Source of the DNA: an uncultured Eubacteriales bacterium
GTDB lineage: Bacteria > Bacillota > Clostridia > Oscillospirales > CAG-382
Length of the DNA stretch: 64,000 nt
Direction of reading: 5' to 3'
NCBI GenBank assembly: GCA_934502885.1
Contig: CAKSUT010000001.1
Coordinates: 1 to 64,000 of the forward strand
Positions 51,961 through 61,149 of the stretch are shown here, in pieces (position 1 is the first letter of the stretch; each line of letters opens with the position of its first letter). The notes below the pieces were generated by a model that ran no database searches, was not told the DNA's origin, and was given only the letters and a program-made list of their open reading frames with translations. Position numbers and translations under genes: made by a program.

Positions 51961-53508
51961 TTATTTGCTTACTGTTATGTAATGCGCACCCATGCTTTCG
52001 GGTCTGAAGAGTGCAGAGCGTGCGATGAGAAGCGCAACGGTAACGGCGTTGTAGGCGACAACCGACTCCTTTGTGAGAAGTCTGCACTTCTCAAGCTCGC
52101 CGAGCATCTTGTCAAGCTCCGCGACGGCACTCTTGAGTTCGTTTATTGTGCGCACCGCGCCGACCTTTTCGGTCATAATGCAGCGCGTGCGTTCAATGAT
52201 TGCGGCGATACGCTCTTCTTCGGGAAGCTGGTATATTCCGCTTACAGGGGGAAGCTCAAAGTACTCATTTATTCTGCTGTGGCGGAAGTTTGCGTTTATG
52301 TGACGCGCCGCACGTCTGCCGAACACAAGGCACTCGAGTGTGGAGTTGCTTGCAAGTCTGTTTGCGCCGTGTACTCCTGTACAAGCGGTTTCGCCGCAGG
52401 CATAGAGACCGTCTATATTCGTCTGTGCATTGAGGTCGGTTTTAATACCACCCATGAAATAGTGCTGTGTGGGTCGGACGGGGATTTTATCATAGGGGAC
52501 GTTTATTCCCTCGGTGTGGCAGACATTGGTTATCGTCGGGAATCTGTTCTTGAAGAATTCCTCGGACATTGAGGAAACGTCGAGGTAAACCTTATCGTCG
52601 CCGGTTCTGCGCATCTCCTTGAGTATCGCTCTCGTTACGATATCTCTCGGCGCAAGGTCCGCCATTTCGTGGACGTTTTTCATGAACGGCTCGCCGTTTT
52701 TGTTGCGGAGTATGCCTCCCTCTCCCCTCACCGCTTCGGATATGAGGAACACTCTGTTATCGTAAACCTTTTTTGCAAAGCCTGTGGGGTGGAACTGCAC
52801 AAACTCCATATCGTCGGTCATAACGCCGGCTCTGTGGCAGGCGGCAATACCGTCGCCGAGACAGCCGGAGGGAGTTGTGGTGTATTTATAGAGCTGACCT
52901 ATGCCGCCGGTCGCTATGACGATGTTTCTCGACATAAGGAGAAGCTCCGAGCCGTTTCTGTTTATGATAACGCCTCTTGCTATATTGCCTGCGGTAACGA
53001 CGTCAACGAGGTAGCTTCCGAAGAAAAGCTCAAGCTTCGGACGGGTGAAAACAAGCTCTCCGAGTGTTTTCGTGACCTCCTTGCCGGTGCTGTCTCCGCC
53101 GCAGTGGAGTATTCTGTTTTTGCAGTGACCGCCCTCTCTCGTGATATGGAGTTTTCCGTTCTCACGGTCGAACGGCACGCCGAGTTCGATAAGGTGACGG
53201 AGATTCTCGGGTGCTTCCTCGCAGAGCACCTTTACCGCTTCGGGGTCGCAGTGACCGGCACCCGCTTTGAGCGTGTCGGAGATGTGGAGTGTGGTGTCGT
53301 CGTCCTCGCTCATAACGCCGGCAATTCCTCCCTGCGCAAGCCACGAGCTTCCCGACTCGATGCTTCCCTTCGACACAAGAGCGACGGAAAACGAGGGATC
53401 AAGGTTGAGTATGGTATAAAGCGCCGCCATTCCGCAGCCGACGACTATGACGTCAAACTGTATTGCTTCGCGGCAATCATGGGGTTCGTTATACACGTAT
53501 CTTCTCAT
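51961..53508 (-). CDS. nadB: L-aspartate oxidase NadB
   Basis: A 515-residue flavoprotein that makes iminoaspartate for quinolinate synthesis. It has VVGCGMAALYTILNL for FAD binding, SSWLAQGGIAGV, HCGGDSTGKEV, VQFHPTG, PTQHYFMGGIKTD and ACGETACTGVHGANRLASNS. In an anaerobe fumarate rather than oxygen is the likely electron acceptor. It lies between nadA and nadC as in the standard operon. Confidence 0.97.
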   Translation of the reverse strand: MRRYVYNEPHDCREAIQFDVIVVGCGMAALYTILNLDPSFSVALVSKGSIESGSSWLAQGGIAGVMSEDDDTTLHISDTLKAGAGHCDPEAVKVLCEEAPENLRHLIELGVPFDRENGKLHITREGGHCKNRILHCGGDSTGKEVTKTLGELVFTRPKLELFFGSYLVDVVTAGNIARGVIINRNGSELLLMSRNIVIATGGIGQLYKYTTTPSGCLGDGIAACHRAGVMTDDMEFVQFHPTGFAKKVYDNRVFLISEAVRGEGGILRNKNGEPFMKNVHEMADLAPRDIVTRAILKEMRRTGDDKVYLDVSSMSEEFFKNRFPTITNVCHTEGINVPYDKIPVRPTQHYFMGGIKTDLNAQTNIDGLYACGETACTGVHGANRLASNSTLECLVFGRRAARHINANFRHSRINEYFELPPVSGIYQLPEEERIAAIIERTRCIMTEKVGAVRTINELKSAVAELDKMLGELEKCRLLTKESVVAYNAVTVALLIARSALFRPESMGAHYITVSK

Positions 53509-53566
53509 CGTTCAGTTCATTCCTTTTCATATGTATGCGTAGATGTTTAAAATCTTACCTCAAATT

Positions 53567-54490
53567 TTATCTTCCGAGTTCAAGCATTCTCTCGAGCGGA
53601 CGTCTCGCCGCATTCATTTCGTCCTCGGTCATAAAGACCTCTCCGGAGAACTCGCGGAGAGTCGAAAGAAGATCCGTAATACCGGTCTTCTTCATGTTCG
53701 GGCAGACGAGCTTTTCGTGGAGAAGAATTATATTCTTATCGGGACATTCCTCGGTGAGTCTTTCGACGACGCCTATTTCCGTACCGATTATTACGGTTTT
53801 CGCCTTGGTTTCACGAGAGAAGCTCAATATTTCCGACGTACTTCCGATAAAGTCCGCAAGTGCCAAAACCTCATCCTCACACTCGGGGTGAACGGCAAAA
53901 GGAGCATCGGGGTATTCCCTCTTTGCCGCCATGACGTCAGCCTCCGTGAGGTTTTTGTGCGTGGGACACCAGCCTTGGTGGAGATAGAACTTCTTATCGG
54001 GGTAATACTTTGCCACAAACGCGCCGAGGTTTTTGTCGGGAACGAAGATTATTTCTTTCTGCGGAAGCTTCCCCACTATTCTCGCCGCATTCGATGACGT
54101 AACGCATACATCGCTTACCGCTTTCGCCGCCGCGGAGGAGTTTATGTAGCATACGACCGCAGCCTCGGGATGATCGGCACGGTGCTTCAGTATGTCCTCG
54201 GGAGTCACCATATCCGCCATCGGACAGCCGGCGTCGTGACGGGGAAGAAACACCCTTTTATCGGGGTTAAGTATCTTCGCGCTTTCCGCCATGAACTTTA
54301 CTCCGCAGAAAACTATATTCTGCTTATCGGACGCTTTCGCCTTCTTTGCAAGCTCAAAGCTGTCGCCGCAGAAATCCGCGGCGTGCTGAACCTCTATCGG
54401 CTGGTAGTAATGAGCAAGGACAAGCGCGTCCTTTTCTTCTTTCAGTTTGTTTATTTCTTCGGTTATTGCTTTAATGTCGATATCTTTCAT
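53567..54490 (-). CDS. nadA: Quinolinate synthase NadA
   Basis: A 307-residue [4Fe-4S] enzyme that condenses iminoaspartate with dihydroxyacetone phosphate. It has LAHYYQPIEVQ, GDSFELAKKA, and cysteines at 89 (DAGCPMADM), 204 (HPECE) and 263 (LVCPNMKKTG) in the places expected for cluster ligands. The start at 54490 gives the family N-terminus; an in-frame ATG at 54562 lies on the promoter itself and cannot be used. First gene of the operon. Confidence 0.96.
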   Translation of the reverse strand: MKDIDIKAITEEINKLKEEKDALVLAHYYQPIEVQHAADFCGDSFELAKKAKASDKQNIVFCGVKFMAESAKILNPDKRVFLPRHDAGCPMADMVTPEDILKHRADHPEAAVVCYINSSAAAKAVSDVCVTSSNAARIVGKLPQKEIIFVPDKNLGAFVAKYYPDKKFYLHQGWCPTHKNLTEADVMAAKREYPDAPFAVHPECEDEVLALADFIGSTSEILSFSRETKAKTVIIGTEIGVVERLTEECPDKNIILLHEKLVCPNMKKTGITDLLSTLREFSGEVFMTEDEMNAARRPLERMLELGR

Positions 54491-54533
54491 TGCCTTGACT
54501 CTTTTCGATTGATTTTGCCGTGTACTCCTTATT

Positions 54534-54562
54534 ATTATATCACAACATTTTCCTTTTTTCAA
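54534..54562 (-). promoter_or_regulatory. Promoter of the nadABC operon
   Basis: Minus-strand TTGAAA (54557-54562), 17-bp spacer, TATAAT (54534-54539), about 44 bases before the nadA start. No clear NAD-repressor site was recognised. Confidence 0.88.
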
Positions 54563-54692
54563 TAACGGTTATATAGAATTTACAATCTGTTTTTAGATTC
54601 TATTTTGCCATATTGTACATATCGACGCAAATATGCCGTTATTCGTCATGCTGCGGTGAAAAATGCGCTCCAATTATTACGCCGCCGAGAAC

Positions 54693-54726
54693 AAAAAAGT
54701 CCCTCCGCGGCGTAAGGCACGGAGGG
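54693..54726 (-). terminator. Terminator after the ygjV-like gene
   Basis: Minus-strand stem CCCTCCG / CGGAGGG around a 12-nt loop, followed by AC and six Ts, shortly past the stop codon at 54735. Confidence 0.82.
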
Positions 54727-54734
54727 AGTCTCTG

Positions 54735-55244
54735 TCATTTGTCGTCGAATTTACCGGTGAGCGTGAGAAGTATCGAAAGCTGGGTTATAGTTTCGTTGAC
54801 AATCGTCGCATAGGACATATAGTGTATTGCGTATGTCATCATGCAGACCGACACAACGAACGCAAGAAGCCTGATTCTCTTTACCTCGCGGCAGTTAAAG
54901 GCAATCGTAGAAAACGTCGAGGCAATCGGAGGCAATATGCTGTAGACGTCGCGCCACGTGAGTATTGCCGAAAGGAAAAACAGAACCGAGAAAACGACTA
55001 CGTACACTTTGCCGTTATTGTGCCGCTTTTCGTGCCGCGCATCGTTCATAAAAATAAGCTCTCTCGCGACCGCTATGAGCGTTGTTCCCATTGCGGTATA
55101 GCTTGCTATGCAGAAGTGATGCGTCGCCCAGAGAAAATCCGTGACAAGCTTTATCGCTATCATGTTCTTGCGCTTTTTCTGTATGTATATTACCGAGGAC
55201 ACCGCCAAGGCGACAAATCCCATTATCTGACCGAATGTGTTCAT
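54735..55244 (-). CDS. YgjV-family inner membrane protein
   Basis: A 169-residue membrane protein with about five hydrophobic segments. The pattern IMGFVALAVSSVIYIQKKRK, then DFLWATHHFCIASYTA and an ending QLSILLTLTGKF, fits the Imp-YgjV family of unknown function. It begins 14 bases after the glycoside-hydrolase-like gene and ends at a terminator, so the two form an operon. Confidence 0.8.
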   Translation of the reverse strand: MNTFGQIMGFVALAVSSVIYIQKKRKNMIAIKLVTDFLWATHHFCIASYTAMGTTLIAVARELIFMNDARHEKRHNNGKVYVVVFSVLFFLSAILTWRDVYSILPPIASTFSTIAFNCREVKRIRLLAFVVSVCMMTYAIHYMSYATIVNETITQLSILLTLTGKFDDK

Positions 55245-55258
55245 TTATGTATCTCCCA

Positions 55259-57646
55259 TTAATTTTTGCGCTTTCTTGCCGCCAATCTCAATCCTCGGAG
55301 TAACAGTACCTCGGGTACGGCATTAAATTTCGCAAACCGTTTCATAATGCTCTCATCCTCTATCACCATGAAGCGGTCATATGGGCGGTCGAACATCGGT
55401 GCATACGTTGAATAAAAGCGAAGCTCAATTGAGTGCTTTCCTCTGTACTCGGACGGTATATTGAAGCTGTACGGCGGATATGCGCGCATACCGGCTGATT
55501 CTCCGTCAATATAAAGCTCGCAGGGGAGCATACTCGTTTCGGTTTCGTCGTACTCGATGTAAATATCTCCGTCGGCGTCGGGAATATTGACGCCAAACTT
55601 CACCGAAATATTTCCGTAAAACAGCACTCCGTTTTCGGGAAGCTTATCGGGTCGTCCGTCGAGAGTTTCGGGTTCAAAATCACCCTCGAGTATCACCGCC
55701 GGGAAAAACGGAAGATCGGGAGTTTCTGACATCACAGTGTGCTTTCCTTTTGTGAGGTGAAGTGTGCCGCTTTTGCGGTAAAGACCGTTGAAGCACTCCG
55801 TGAGCGACGACGAGTCCGAACCGAATGCAATCTCTTCGCCGTCAAGCAAGAGCGGATATTCGTTCGGGTATGCGCACTTGTTCAGCGTTATATCGGTATC
55901 GCATTGGAGGAAGAACTCCGCTTTTCCGTTTTCCGGGTAGAGTCTTTTGAGGGAGGGTGTGTTATACGATGTCTCGGCATTTGACAGCTCGATATACTCC
56001 TCGAAAAGCGTTTCCGGCAAGTCCTCTTTTCCGGTATACACGCCGAAGCAGCCGAGAGTAAACTCACGCTTTTCGCCGCCGCGCACGATGACGAGTTTTC
56101 TTTCGCCGTGCGGCTTTTCGGCGCGGTCGATAACCATAAACTCGCCGTTTGCATAGCGTCTGAACAGAAGTCCTTCGGCACGCCGACCGTCACGTTCACA
56201 TACGCAGGCATCCGTATTTACGTTTTCTTTTATCCAAGCCGCAAACGACTCGGCATTGTCAAACGAAAGCGCACTGTTTTCGACGGTGATTTTTCCGCTT
56301 TTCAGGGAAACGGTCGGCATCGAGTCGTCTCTTTCGCCGTTTATAAGCACCCGGTATGCAATCTGCGCTTCGTCAAGCGTGAAGAGCGTTCTCTCGTAAA
56401 GACCGTTCACTTTCCGTGAATTATCTTCAAAGGCAATATTGTTCAGTGCTTCCTCTCTCGGGTATCTCACACACACTTCGTAAATCGGCGTAAGCGATGC
56501 AAAGTGAGCGGCATTTTCCGCATCTGCGGCAAGCACCTTCATGAATTTTGCGTCGGGTGCATACGGGCTGTAATTGTTGAAATAGCCGGACTTCACGGCA
56601 TTTCCTCTTGCGTCGAGGTGTGCAAGCGCAAGTACATATTTATCAGCACCGTTCATTGCGGCGCGCATAATCTGGCGCTTCTTTTCGGCGTAGGTCATCG
56701 AACACGGACCGTATGCGAAAAGCTCTGTCATAAGGTGCTTTTTTCCGGACTCTTTAAGCGCTGAAAGAATACTGTAAAGTGCGGTTTCATGACCGTCGAA
56801 GTCGGTTGCGGTTGCGTCAATGCCGGGTATTTGCATTCTCATAAGCACCTTGAAAATATCGCCGTTTGAAACGACGCTGCCCGAAACATTGCTGTCGTTG
56901 AACATATGTCCGGCACAATCTATACCATGCTTCTCGCACCAGTCGACGATTTGACCGGTGAAGCTGTGTGCAAAGCGTTCTCCGAGAAGAGAGTAATACC
57001 TCGTTGCAAATTCGGCGAAGGTTTCACCCTTTGTTTTCAGATTGTGGTATTTAATGATATCCTCAAAAAAATCGGAGCGGTATCTCGCACGGTAGTCTTC
57101 GGCAATGCCGTCGTAGTACGGGTAATCGTTATCGGTGCCACTCGTATTGTAAACAAAGGACGGTTCGTCGGTGAATATTGCTTCAATCGTCGTTCCGAAG
57201 TATTGACCGAACAGGCGATAGTACACCTCGTGAGTGGATTTGATGAAGCACTTCACAGCGTCAGGGTTAAGAACGTCCGTGAGTGTCGGTGCGTCGGGTT
57301 TAATGCCGTCTTTAAGTGCGGACTTAACCGTCGCTTTTCCGTTTTCGACGGCGAGTACTTTGGCGATAAACTCGGGATGCTCCGTCGTCACTCTGCCGTG
57401 GCACGAGCCGCTCGGCCAGTTGAAGTCATCGTACAGCCATATTTTCATGTCGTTTTCATGTGCAAAGTCTATTGCCGTACCGCAAACCTCAAACCAGCGT
57501 TCCGACATATATCCTACCTCGCAGCCGGAACGGGGGTACAGCAGAACAGCCGTTACTCCGTTTTTTTTAAACTCCTTCAGAGTATCGCAAATTCTTTCTC
57601 TTGTCGGATTGCCCGTCAGGGCGAGCATCGGTATCAGTTCGTACAC
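55259..57646 (-). CDS. Putative glycoside hydrolase, GH106-like barrel with beta domains
   Basis: A 795-residue protein without a signal peptide, so it likely acts inside the cell on imported sugars. The N-terminal 400 residues look like a TIM barrel with WLYDDFNWPSGSCHGRV and AIFTDEPSF, the acidic residues being catalytic candidates, and MTELFAYGP later. The C-terminal part is beta-rich, with a probable carbohydrate-binding module near 680-770. The YDD-xx-WPSG motif recalls the large family containing alpha-L-rhamnosidases (GH106) and unclassified relatives; the exact family and substrate are uncertain. The start is GTG. It is divergent from an AraC regulator that probably controls it. Confidence 0.75.
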   Translation of the reverse strand: MYELIPMLALTGNPTRERICDTLKEFKKNGVTAVLLYPRSGCEVGYMSERWFEVCGTAIDFAHENDMKIWLYDDFNWPSGSCHGRVTTEHPEFIAKVLAVENGKATVKSALKDGIKPDAPTLTDVLNPDAVKCFIKSTHEVYYRLFGQYFGTTIEAIFTDEPSFVYNTSGTDNDYPYYDGIAEDYRARYRSDFFEDIIKYHNLKTKGETFAEFATRYYSLLGERFAHSFTGQIVDWCEKHGIDCAGHMFNDSNVSGSVVSNGDIFKVLMRMQIPGIDATATDFDGHETALYSILSALKESGKKHLMTELFAYGPCSMTYAEKKRQIMRAAMNGADKYVLALAHLDARGNAVKSGYFNNYSPYAPDAKFMKVLAADAENAAHFASLTPIYEVCVRYPREEALNNIAFEDNSRKVNGLYERTLFTLDEAQIAYRVLINGERDDSMPTVSLKSGKITVENSALSFDNAESFAAWIKENVNTDACVCERDGRRAEGLLFRRYANGEFMVIDRAEKPHGERKLVIVRGGEKREFTLGCFGVYTGKEDLPETLFEEYIELSNAETSYNTPSLKRLYPENGKAEFFLQCDTDITLNKCAYPNEYPLLLDGEEIAFGSDSSSLTECFNGLYRKSGTLHLTKGKHTVMSETPDLPFFPAVILEGDFEPETLDGRPDKLPENGVLFYGNISVKFGVNIPDADGDIYIEYDETETSMLPCELYIDGESAGMRAYPPYSFNIPSEYRGKHSIELRFYSTYAPMFDRPYDRFMVIEDESIMKRFAKFNAVPEVLLLRGLRLAARKRKN

Positions 57647-57694
57647 AAAGCCACCGCCTTATTTTTATGTTCACCGATTATTAAATCGCTGTGC

Positions 57695-57726
57695 TTGATT
57701 ATACCGCACCGAAGAGCTATAATCAA
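57695..57726. promoter_or_regulatory. Symmetric bidirectional promoter between glycoside hydrolase and AraC genes
   Basis: The sequence TTGATTATA (57695-57703), 14 bases, TATAATCAA (57718-57726) is a 9-bp perfect inverted repeat. Read on the plus strand it gives TTGATT-17-TATAAT, and on the minus strand the same TTGATT-17-TATAAT. Each strand's -35 box therefore overlaps the other strand's -10 box, so the two genes should compete for polymerase at one site. Confidence 0.85.
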
Positions 57727-57768
57727 TATAAAAAGCAAAGCTAAATCTTTGAAAAACAAACATTAACG

Positions 57769-58620
57769 GTGATGAATATGGATTTGTTCTTACGCTACGC
57801 CGCAAAAACAGACTACCTCCCTAACAGTTTTTTCACACGTGCATACGATTCGAGAATACTTTTCATTCTGAGCGGAAAAGGTCGCATATACTTTGAAGAC
57901 AGAGATTTTGAGCTTTCCGAAAACACTCTGTGTTACTACCCTGCCGGCGAAAAATATATGCCGCTGTCAAGCAGTGTTTCTCCCCTTTTTTTCGTGACGT
58001 TAAATTTCGATTTGTCTTTGAAATACAAAAACCGCACGGAAGCCTTTCCTCCGGTTTCGTCGGAGAATTTCGACCGCACAAAAATGCACACAACCGAGCT
58101 TTCGGAGGAGCTTTCGGTTTTCGGGAGGTCTTTTGTCATGCACGACGTTCCGATTCTCCGTGCGGACTTCGTGAAGATTGCCGACGTTTACGGTCACGGA
58201 ATGATGCCTTCGGACAGATACTTTCGTGAAAAGGCGTCCGCTCTTCTTGAATTTGCGCTCTACAGACTTTTGGAGCTCAATGCTAAAACGGAATACGGGC
58301 TGTACGAAAAAATCTCAGAGTACATTTCGGAAAACTGCACCGCAATTCACTCCAACGCCGACATTGCCGCACATTTCAACTACCACCCGTACTACATAGG
58401 TCAGCTTTTCAAAAGTGCGTGCGGCGTGAGTCTGCACCGATTTCTGCTCGAGAAAAAGCTTGAGCTTGCTGCGTCACTGCTATCCGGGACAAACAAATCG
58501 GTAAATGAGGCGGCGGCGGAAGCGGGTTTTTCCGACCCGAACTATTTCTCGGTATGCTTCTCGAAAAAGTACGGCTGTTCACCGTCCAAATTCCGCGCAG
58601 CAAACCGAATGTACGTTTAA
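57769..58620 (+). CDS. AraC-family transcriptional regulator
   Basis: A 283-residue regulator. Residues 20-120 are a cupin-like sugar-sensing domain (ILFILSGKGRIYFEDRDFELS). Residues about 185-280 are the double helix-turn-helix (IAAHFNYHPYYIGQLFKSA and VNEAAAEAGFSDPNYFSVCF). The start is uncertain: GTG at 57769 or ATG at 57772 or 57778, none with a good ribosome site. Divergent from, and probably controlling, the glycoside-hydrolase-like gene. Confidence 0.92.
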   Translation: MMNMDLFLRYAAKTDYLPNSFFTRAYDSRILFILSGKGRIYFEDRDFELSENTLCYYPAGEKYMPLSSSVSPLFFVTLNFDLSLKYKNRTEAFPPVSSENFDRTKMHTTELSEELSVFGRSFVMHDVPILRADFVKIADVYGHGMMPSDRYFREKASALLEFALYRLLELNAKTEYGLYEKISEYISENCTAIHSNADIAAHFNYHPYYIGQLFKSACGVSLHRFLLEKKLELAASLLSGTNKSVNEAAAEAGFSDPNYFSVCFSKKYGCSPSKFRAANRMYV

Positions 58621-58649
58621 CGTCAATAATCATTGTTATCAAAATATTG

Positions 58650-58678
58650 TTGCCGTGTTCATTATTGAGGTGTATAAT
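58650..58678 (+). promoter_or_regulatory. Promoter of the helicase gene
   Basis: TTGCCG (58650-58655), 17-bp spacer, TATAAT (58673-58678), about 39 bases before the start codon, which has an AGGAGGAG ribosome site. Confidence 0.8.
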
Positions 58679-58716
58679 CACAAGCGAACAAACATTCTAT
58701 AGGAGGAGAGGTACGG

Positions 58717-61119
58717 ATGGCGGAATACGACAAAAGCACAAACACCGTCACAATGTCGGTGCGAGACATAACCGATTTCATTTTCCGCGACGGCAACGCG
58801 GCGTCCGACGGCTATTCCGTTCCCGAAGAAAAGATGCTTGCCGGAGCGAGGTTTCACCGCTCATATGAGGCGAAGCTCGAAAAAAAAGGCTACGTTCCCG
58901 AGTACCGCACAGAATGCACGCACGAATACGCCGACGGACTCAAGGTAAACATTCAGGGTATCGCAGACGCGATTCACGACACGAAAAAGACTCTCTCGGT
59001 GTGCGAAATAAAAACGGTTTCTGAAAACGTACATCTTCTCTCTTTCGACAGTATTCCGAAGTACAGAGCGCAGGTTTATTTTTATGCGTACATGATAATG
59101 CGCGAAAAGAGCGTGAAAAGCTGTGAGGTGATTCTCGTTTACCACAACATTTCACGTTCGGAGACAAGCGCGCTTAACGAAGTTCTTGACTTTGAAAAAG
59201 CCGAAGAATTTTTTCTCGAAGTTCTCGGAGAGCTTCACCGCTGGCTGAGACTTTATCTCGACCACACCGAGGTTCGCGACGCCGGTCTCAAGGCACTGAC
59301 CTTTCCGCACGGAAGCTATCGCAAAGGTCAGCGCGACATCTGCGCCGCGGTTTACAGAGCGGTGCGTGACGGTGCGAAGCTTTTCGTTGAGGCTCCCACA
59401 GGCACGGGAAAGACAATTTCCGCGCTGTTCCCCTCACTGAAGGCCATGGGAGAAGGTCACTGCGGCAAGATATTCTATCTCACGGCTAAGGTCATAACAA
59501 GGAGCGTCGCCAAAGGAGCACTCGAATCGCTCACTGCGAATGGACTTATGCTGCGGTCGATAATCCTCTCCGCAAAGGCAAAAAGCTGTATCGGCGGCGG
59601 AAACTGTCTGCCGCACCTTTGCAAATACTCGAAAGGTCACGGCGAACGTGTAAACAGTGCGATATTCGCTCTTGTGAGCGAACACAGTCTGATAACTCCG
59701 GAGCTCGTTGCGATGTATGCGGAAAAATACGTTGTCTGTCCGCATGAGCTTGCGCTTGACGCTTCTCTTTTCTGCGACGTTATCGTAGGCGACTACAACC
59801 ACGCCTACGATCCCAACGCCATGCTTCAGCGGTATTTTTCGACGCCGTCGAACTTTGTCGTTCTCACCGACGAGGTACACAATCTTCCGGACAGAGCGAG
59901 AGATATGTACTCGGCGGATCTTGAAGTTTCCGAGCTGAGAGCGGCGGCAAGAGCTTTAAAGGAGGCTCCGAAAAGGGTGCGCATTCCGTTTTCGCGGCTC
60001 GCAAAGGAGATAGGCGCAATAGCGAAAGCTCTTGATGAAGCGGATATCGCCGACGAAAAGCACATTGTCGGTCTGACGGAGGAATTTCTCGGCACGCTTG
60101 ACGCACTGTGTGAAGAATACAAGCATTTTCTGTCAAGAGAAGAATACGAGGTCGAAAAAGAGAAAACGATAGATGAATACTTCAGGTGCCGCTTCTTTCT
60201 GAAACTGACTGAGCTTCGCGACATATACGAGGGTTCGTTTGCGGTTTACCTCGACCGCACGGCAAAGAAGAAGCGGCTCTGCATAGTCTGCACCGATCCG
60301 TCGCAGATTCTCGAAGAGCTTGCGGCACTCCCGAAAAGCACGGTTTTCTTCTCGGCAACGCTCCGTCCGTTCGGATACTACTTCGACGTACTCGGAGGGA
60401 AATCGGAGCGTGACAGGTATATACGTGTGGGAAGTCCCTTCCCGATAGAGAACTTTCTCTGCGCCTCGCTTTGCGGAATATCGACGGTATACAAGGACAG
60501 AAGCGCGTCATGTGAGGCAATTTGCGAGGCAATAACTGAGGCGACACGGTGCAAGGTCGGCAACTACCTTGTTTTCTTTCCGTCGTTTAAGTATCTTGAT
60601 GATGTCTACGAGATTTTTTCCGAATCGATTTCCGAGTCCGACGGCATTACGCTTCTGCGGCAGACAACCGACATGAACGACGCCGAACGCGCGGAATTTC
60701 TCGAAAGCTTCGACAATCACGGAGACAAGACTCTCATCGGCTTCACAGTCTGCGGCGGCGTATTTTCCGAGGGAGTTGATCTCAAGGGCGAAAAGCTTTC
60801 GGGTGCGATAATTGTCGGAACGGGTATGCCGGCACTGTGCTTTGAAAGAGATCTTCTAAAGAAGTCCTACAGTGCGAAAAACCGCAACGGTTTCGACTTT
60901 GCATACACCTTTCCGGGACTCAACAGGGTATTTCAGGCAGGGGGCAGAGTGATACGATCCGAAAGCGACAGAGGTTTCGTTCTCCTTATCGACACACGCT
61001 ACAAAAAGAGAAAGTACCTCGAATGTCTCCCCGAAGCGTGGCAAAGCATCAGATTTTTTAAGGACGCCTGTGTACTCACGGAGGTAATAGGTGAATTTTG
61101 GAAAAGCAATGAGACTTGA
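58717..61119 (+). CDS. Rad3/DinG-type Fe-S DNA helicase with N-terminal PD-(D/E)XK nuclease-like domain
   Basis: An 800-residue protein. Residues 60-150 look like a PD-(D/E)XK nuclease: Asp84 in GIADAIHD, Glu97 and Lys99 in CEIKT, and the QxxxY element at 119-123. The superfamily 2 helicase follows: EAPTGTGKT (225-233), DEVH (385-388), and late motifs with QAGGRVIRSESDRG. Four cysteines, 291, 297, 302 and 341, between motifs I and II are placed like the [4Fe-4S] ligands of XPD and DinG. Known: such helicases open damaged or structured DNA 5' to 3'. The fused nuclease-like part suggests resection or flap trimming; the activity is inferred. Single gene between its own promoter and terminator. 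Confidence 0.88.
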   Translation: MAEYDKSTNTVTMSVRDITDFIFRDGNAASDGYSVPEEKMLAGARFHRSYEAKLEKKGYVPEYRTECTHEYADGLKVNIQGIADAIHDTKKTLSVCEIKTVSENVHLLSFDSIPKYRAQVYFYAYMIMREKSVKSCEVILVYHNISRSETSALNEVLDFEKAEEFFLEVLGELHRWLRLYLDHTEVRDAGLKALTFPHGSYRKGQRDICAAVYRAVRDGAKLFVEAPTGTGKTISALFPSLKAMGEGHCGKIFYLTAKVITRSVAKGALESLTANGLMLRSIILSAKAKSCIGGGNCLPHLCKYSKGHGERVNSAIFALVSEHSLITPELVAMYAEKYVVCPHELALDASLFCDVIVGDYNHAYDPNAMLQRYFSTPSNFVVLTDEVHNLPDRARDMYSADLEVSELRAAARALKEAPKRVRIPFSRLAKEIGAIAKALDEADIADEKHIVGLTEEFLGTLDALCEEYKHFLSREEYEVEKEKTIDEYFRCRFFLKLTELRDIYEGSFAVYLDRTAKKKRLCIVCTDPSQILEELAALPKSTVFFSATLRPFGYYFDVLGGKSERDRYIRVGSPFPIENFLCASLCGISTVYKDRSASCEAICEAITEATRCKVGNYLVFFPSFKYLDDVYEIFSESISESDGITLLRQTTDMNDAERAEFLESFDNHGDKTLIGFTVCGGVFSEGVDLKGEKLSGAIIVGTGMPALCFERDLLKKSYSAKNRNGFDFAYTFPGLNRVFQAGGRVIRSESDRGFVLLIDTRYKKRKYLECLPEAWQSIRFFKDACVLTEVIGEFWKSNET

Positions 61120-61120
61120 A

Positions 61121-61149
61121 GGCTCGGTGAAAATACCGAGCCCTCTTTT
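61121..61149 (+). terminator. Terminator of the helicase gene
   Basis: Perfect stem GGCTCGGT / ACCGAGCC, 6-nt loop, then CTCTTTTT. It separates the helicase gene from the convergent AraC gene. Confidence 0.92.

Noticed and set aside
54491..54562. Upstream ATG that would extend NadA by 24 residues
   Set aside because: The ATG overlaps the -35 box of the nad promoter, so it is not in the transcript.
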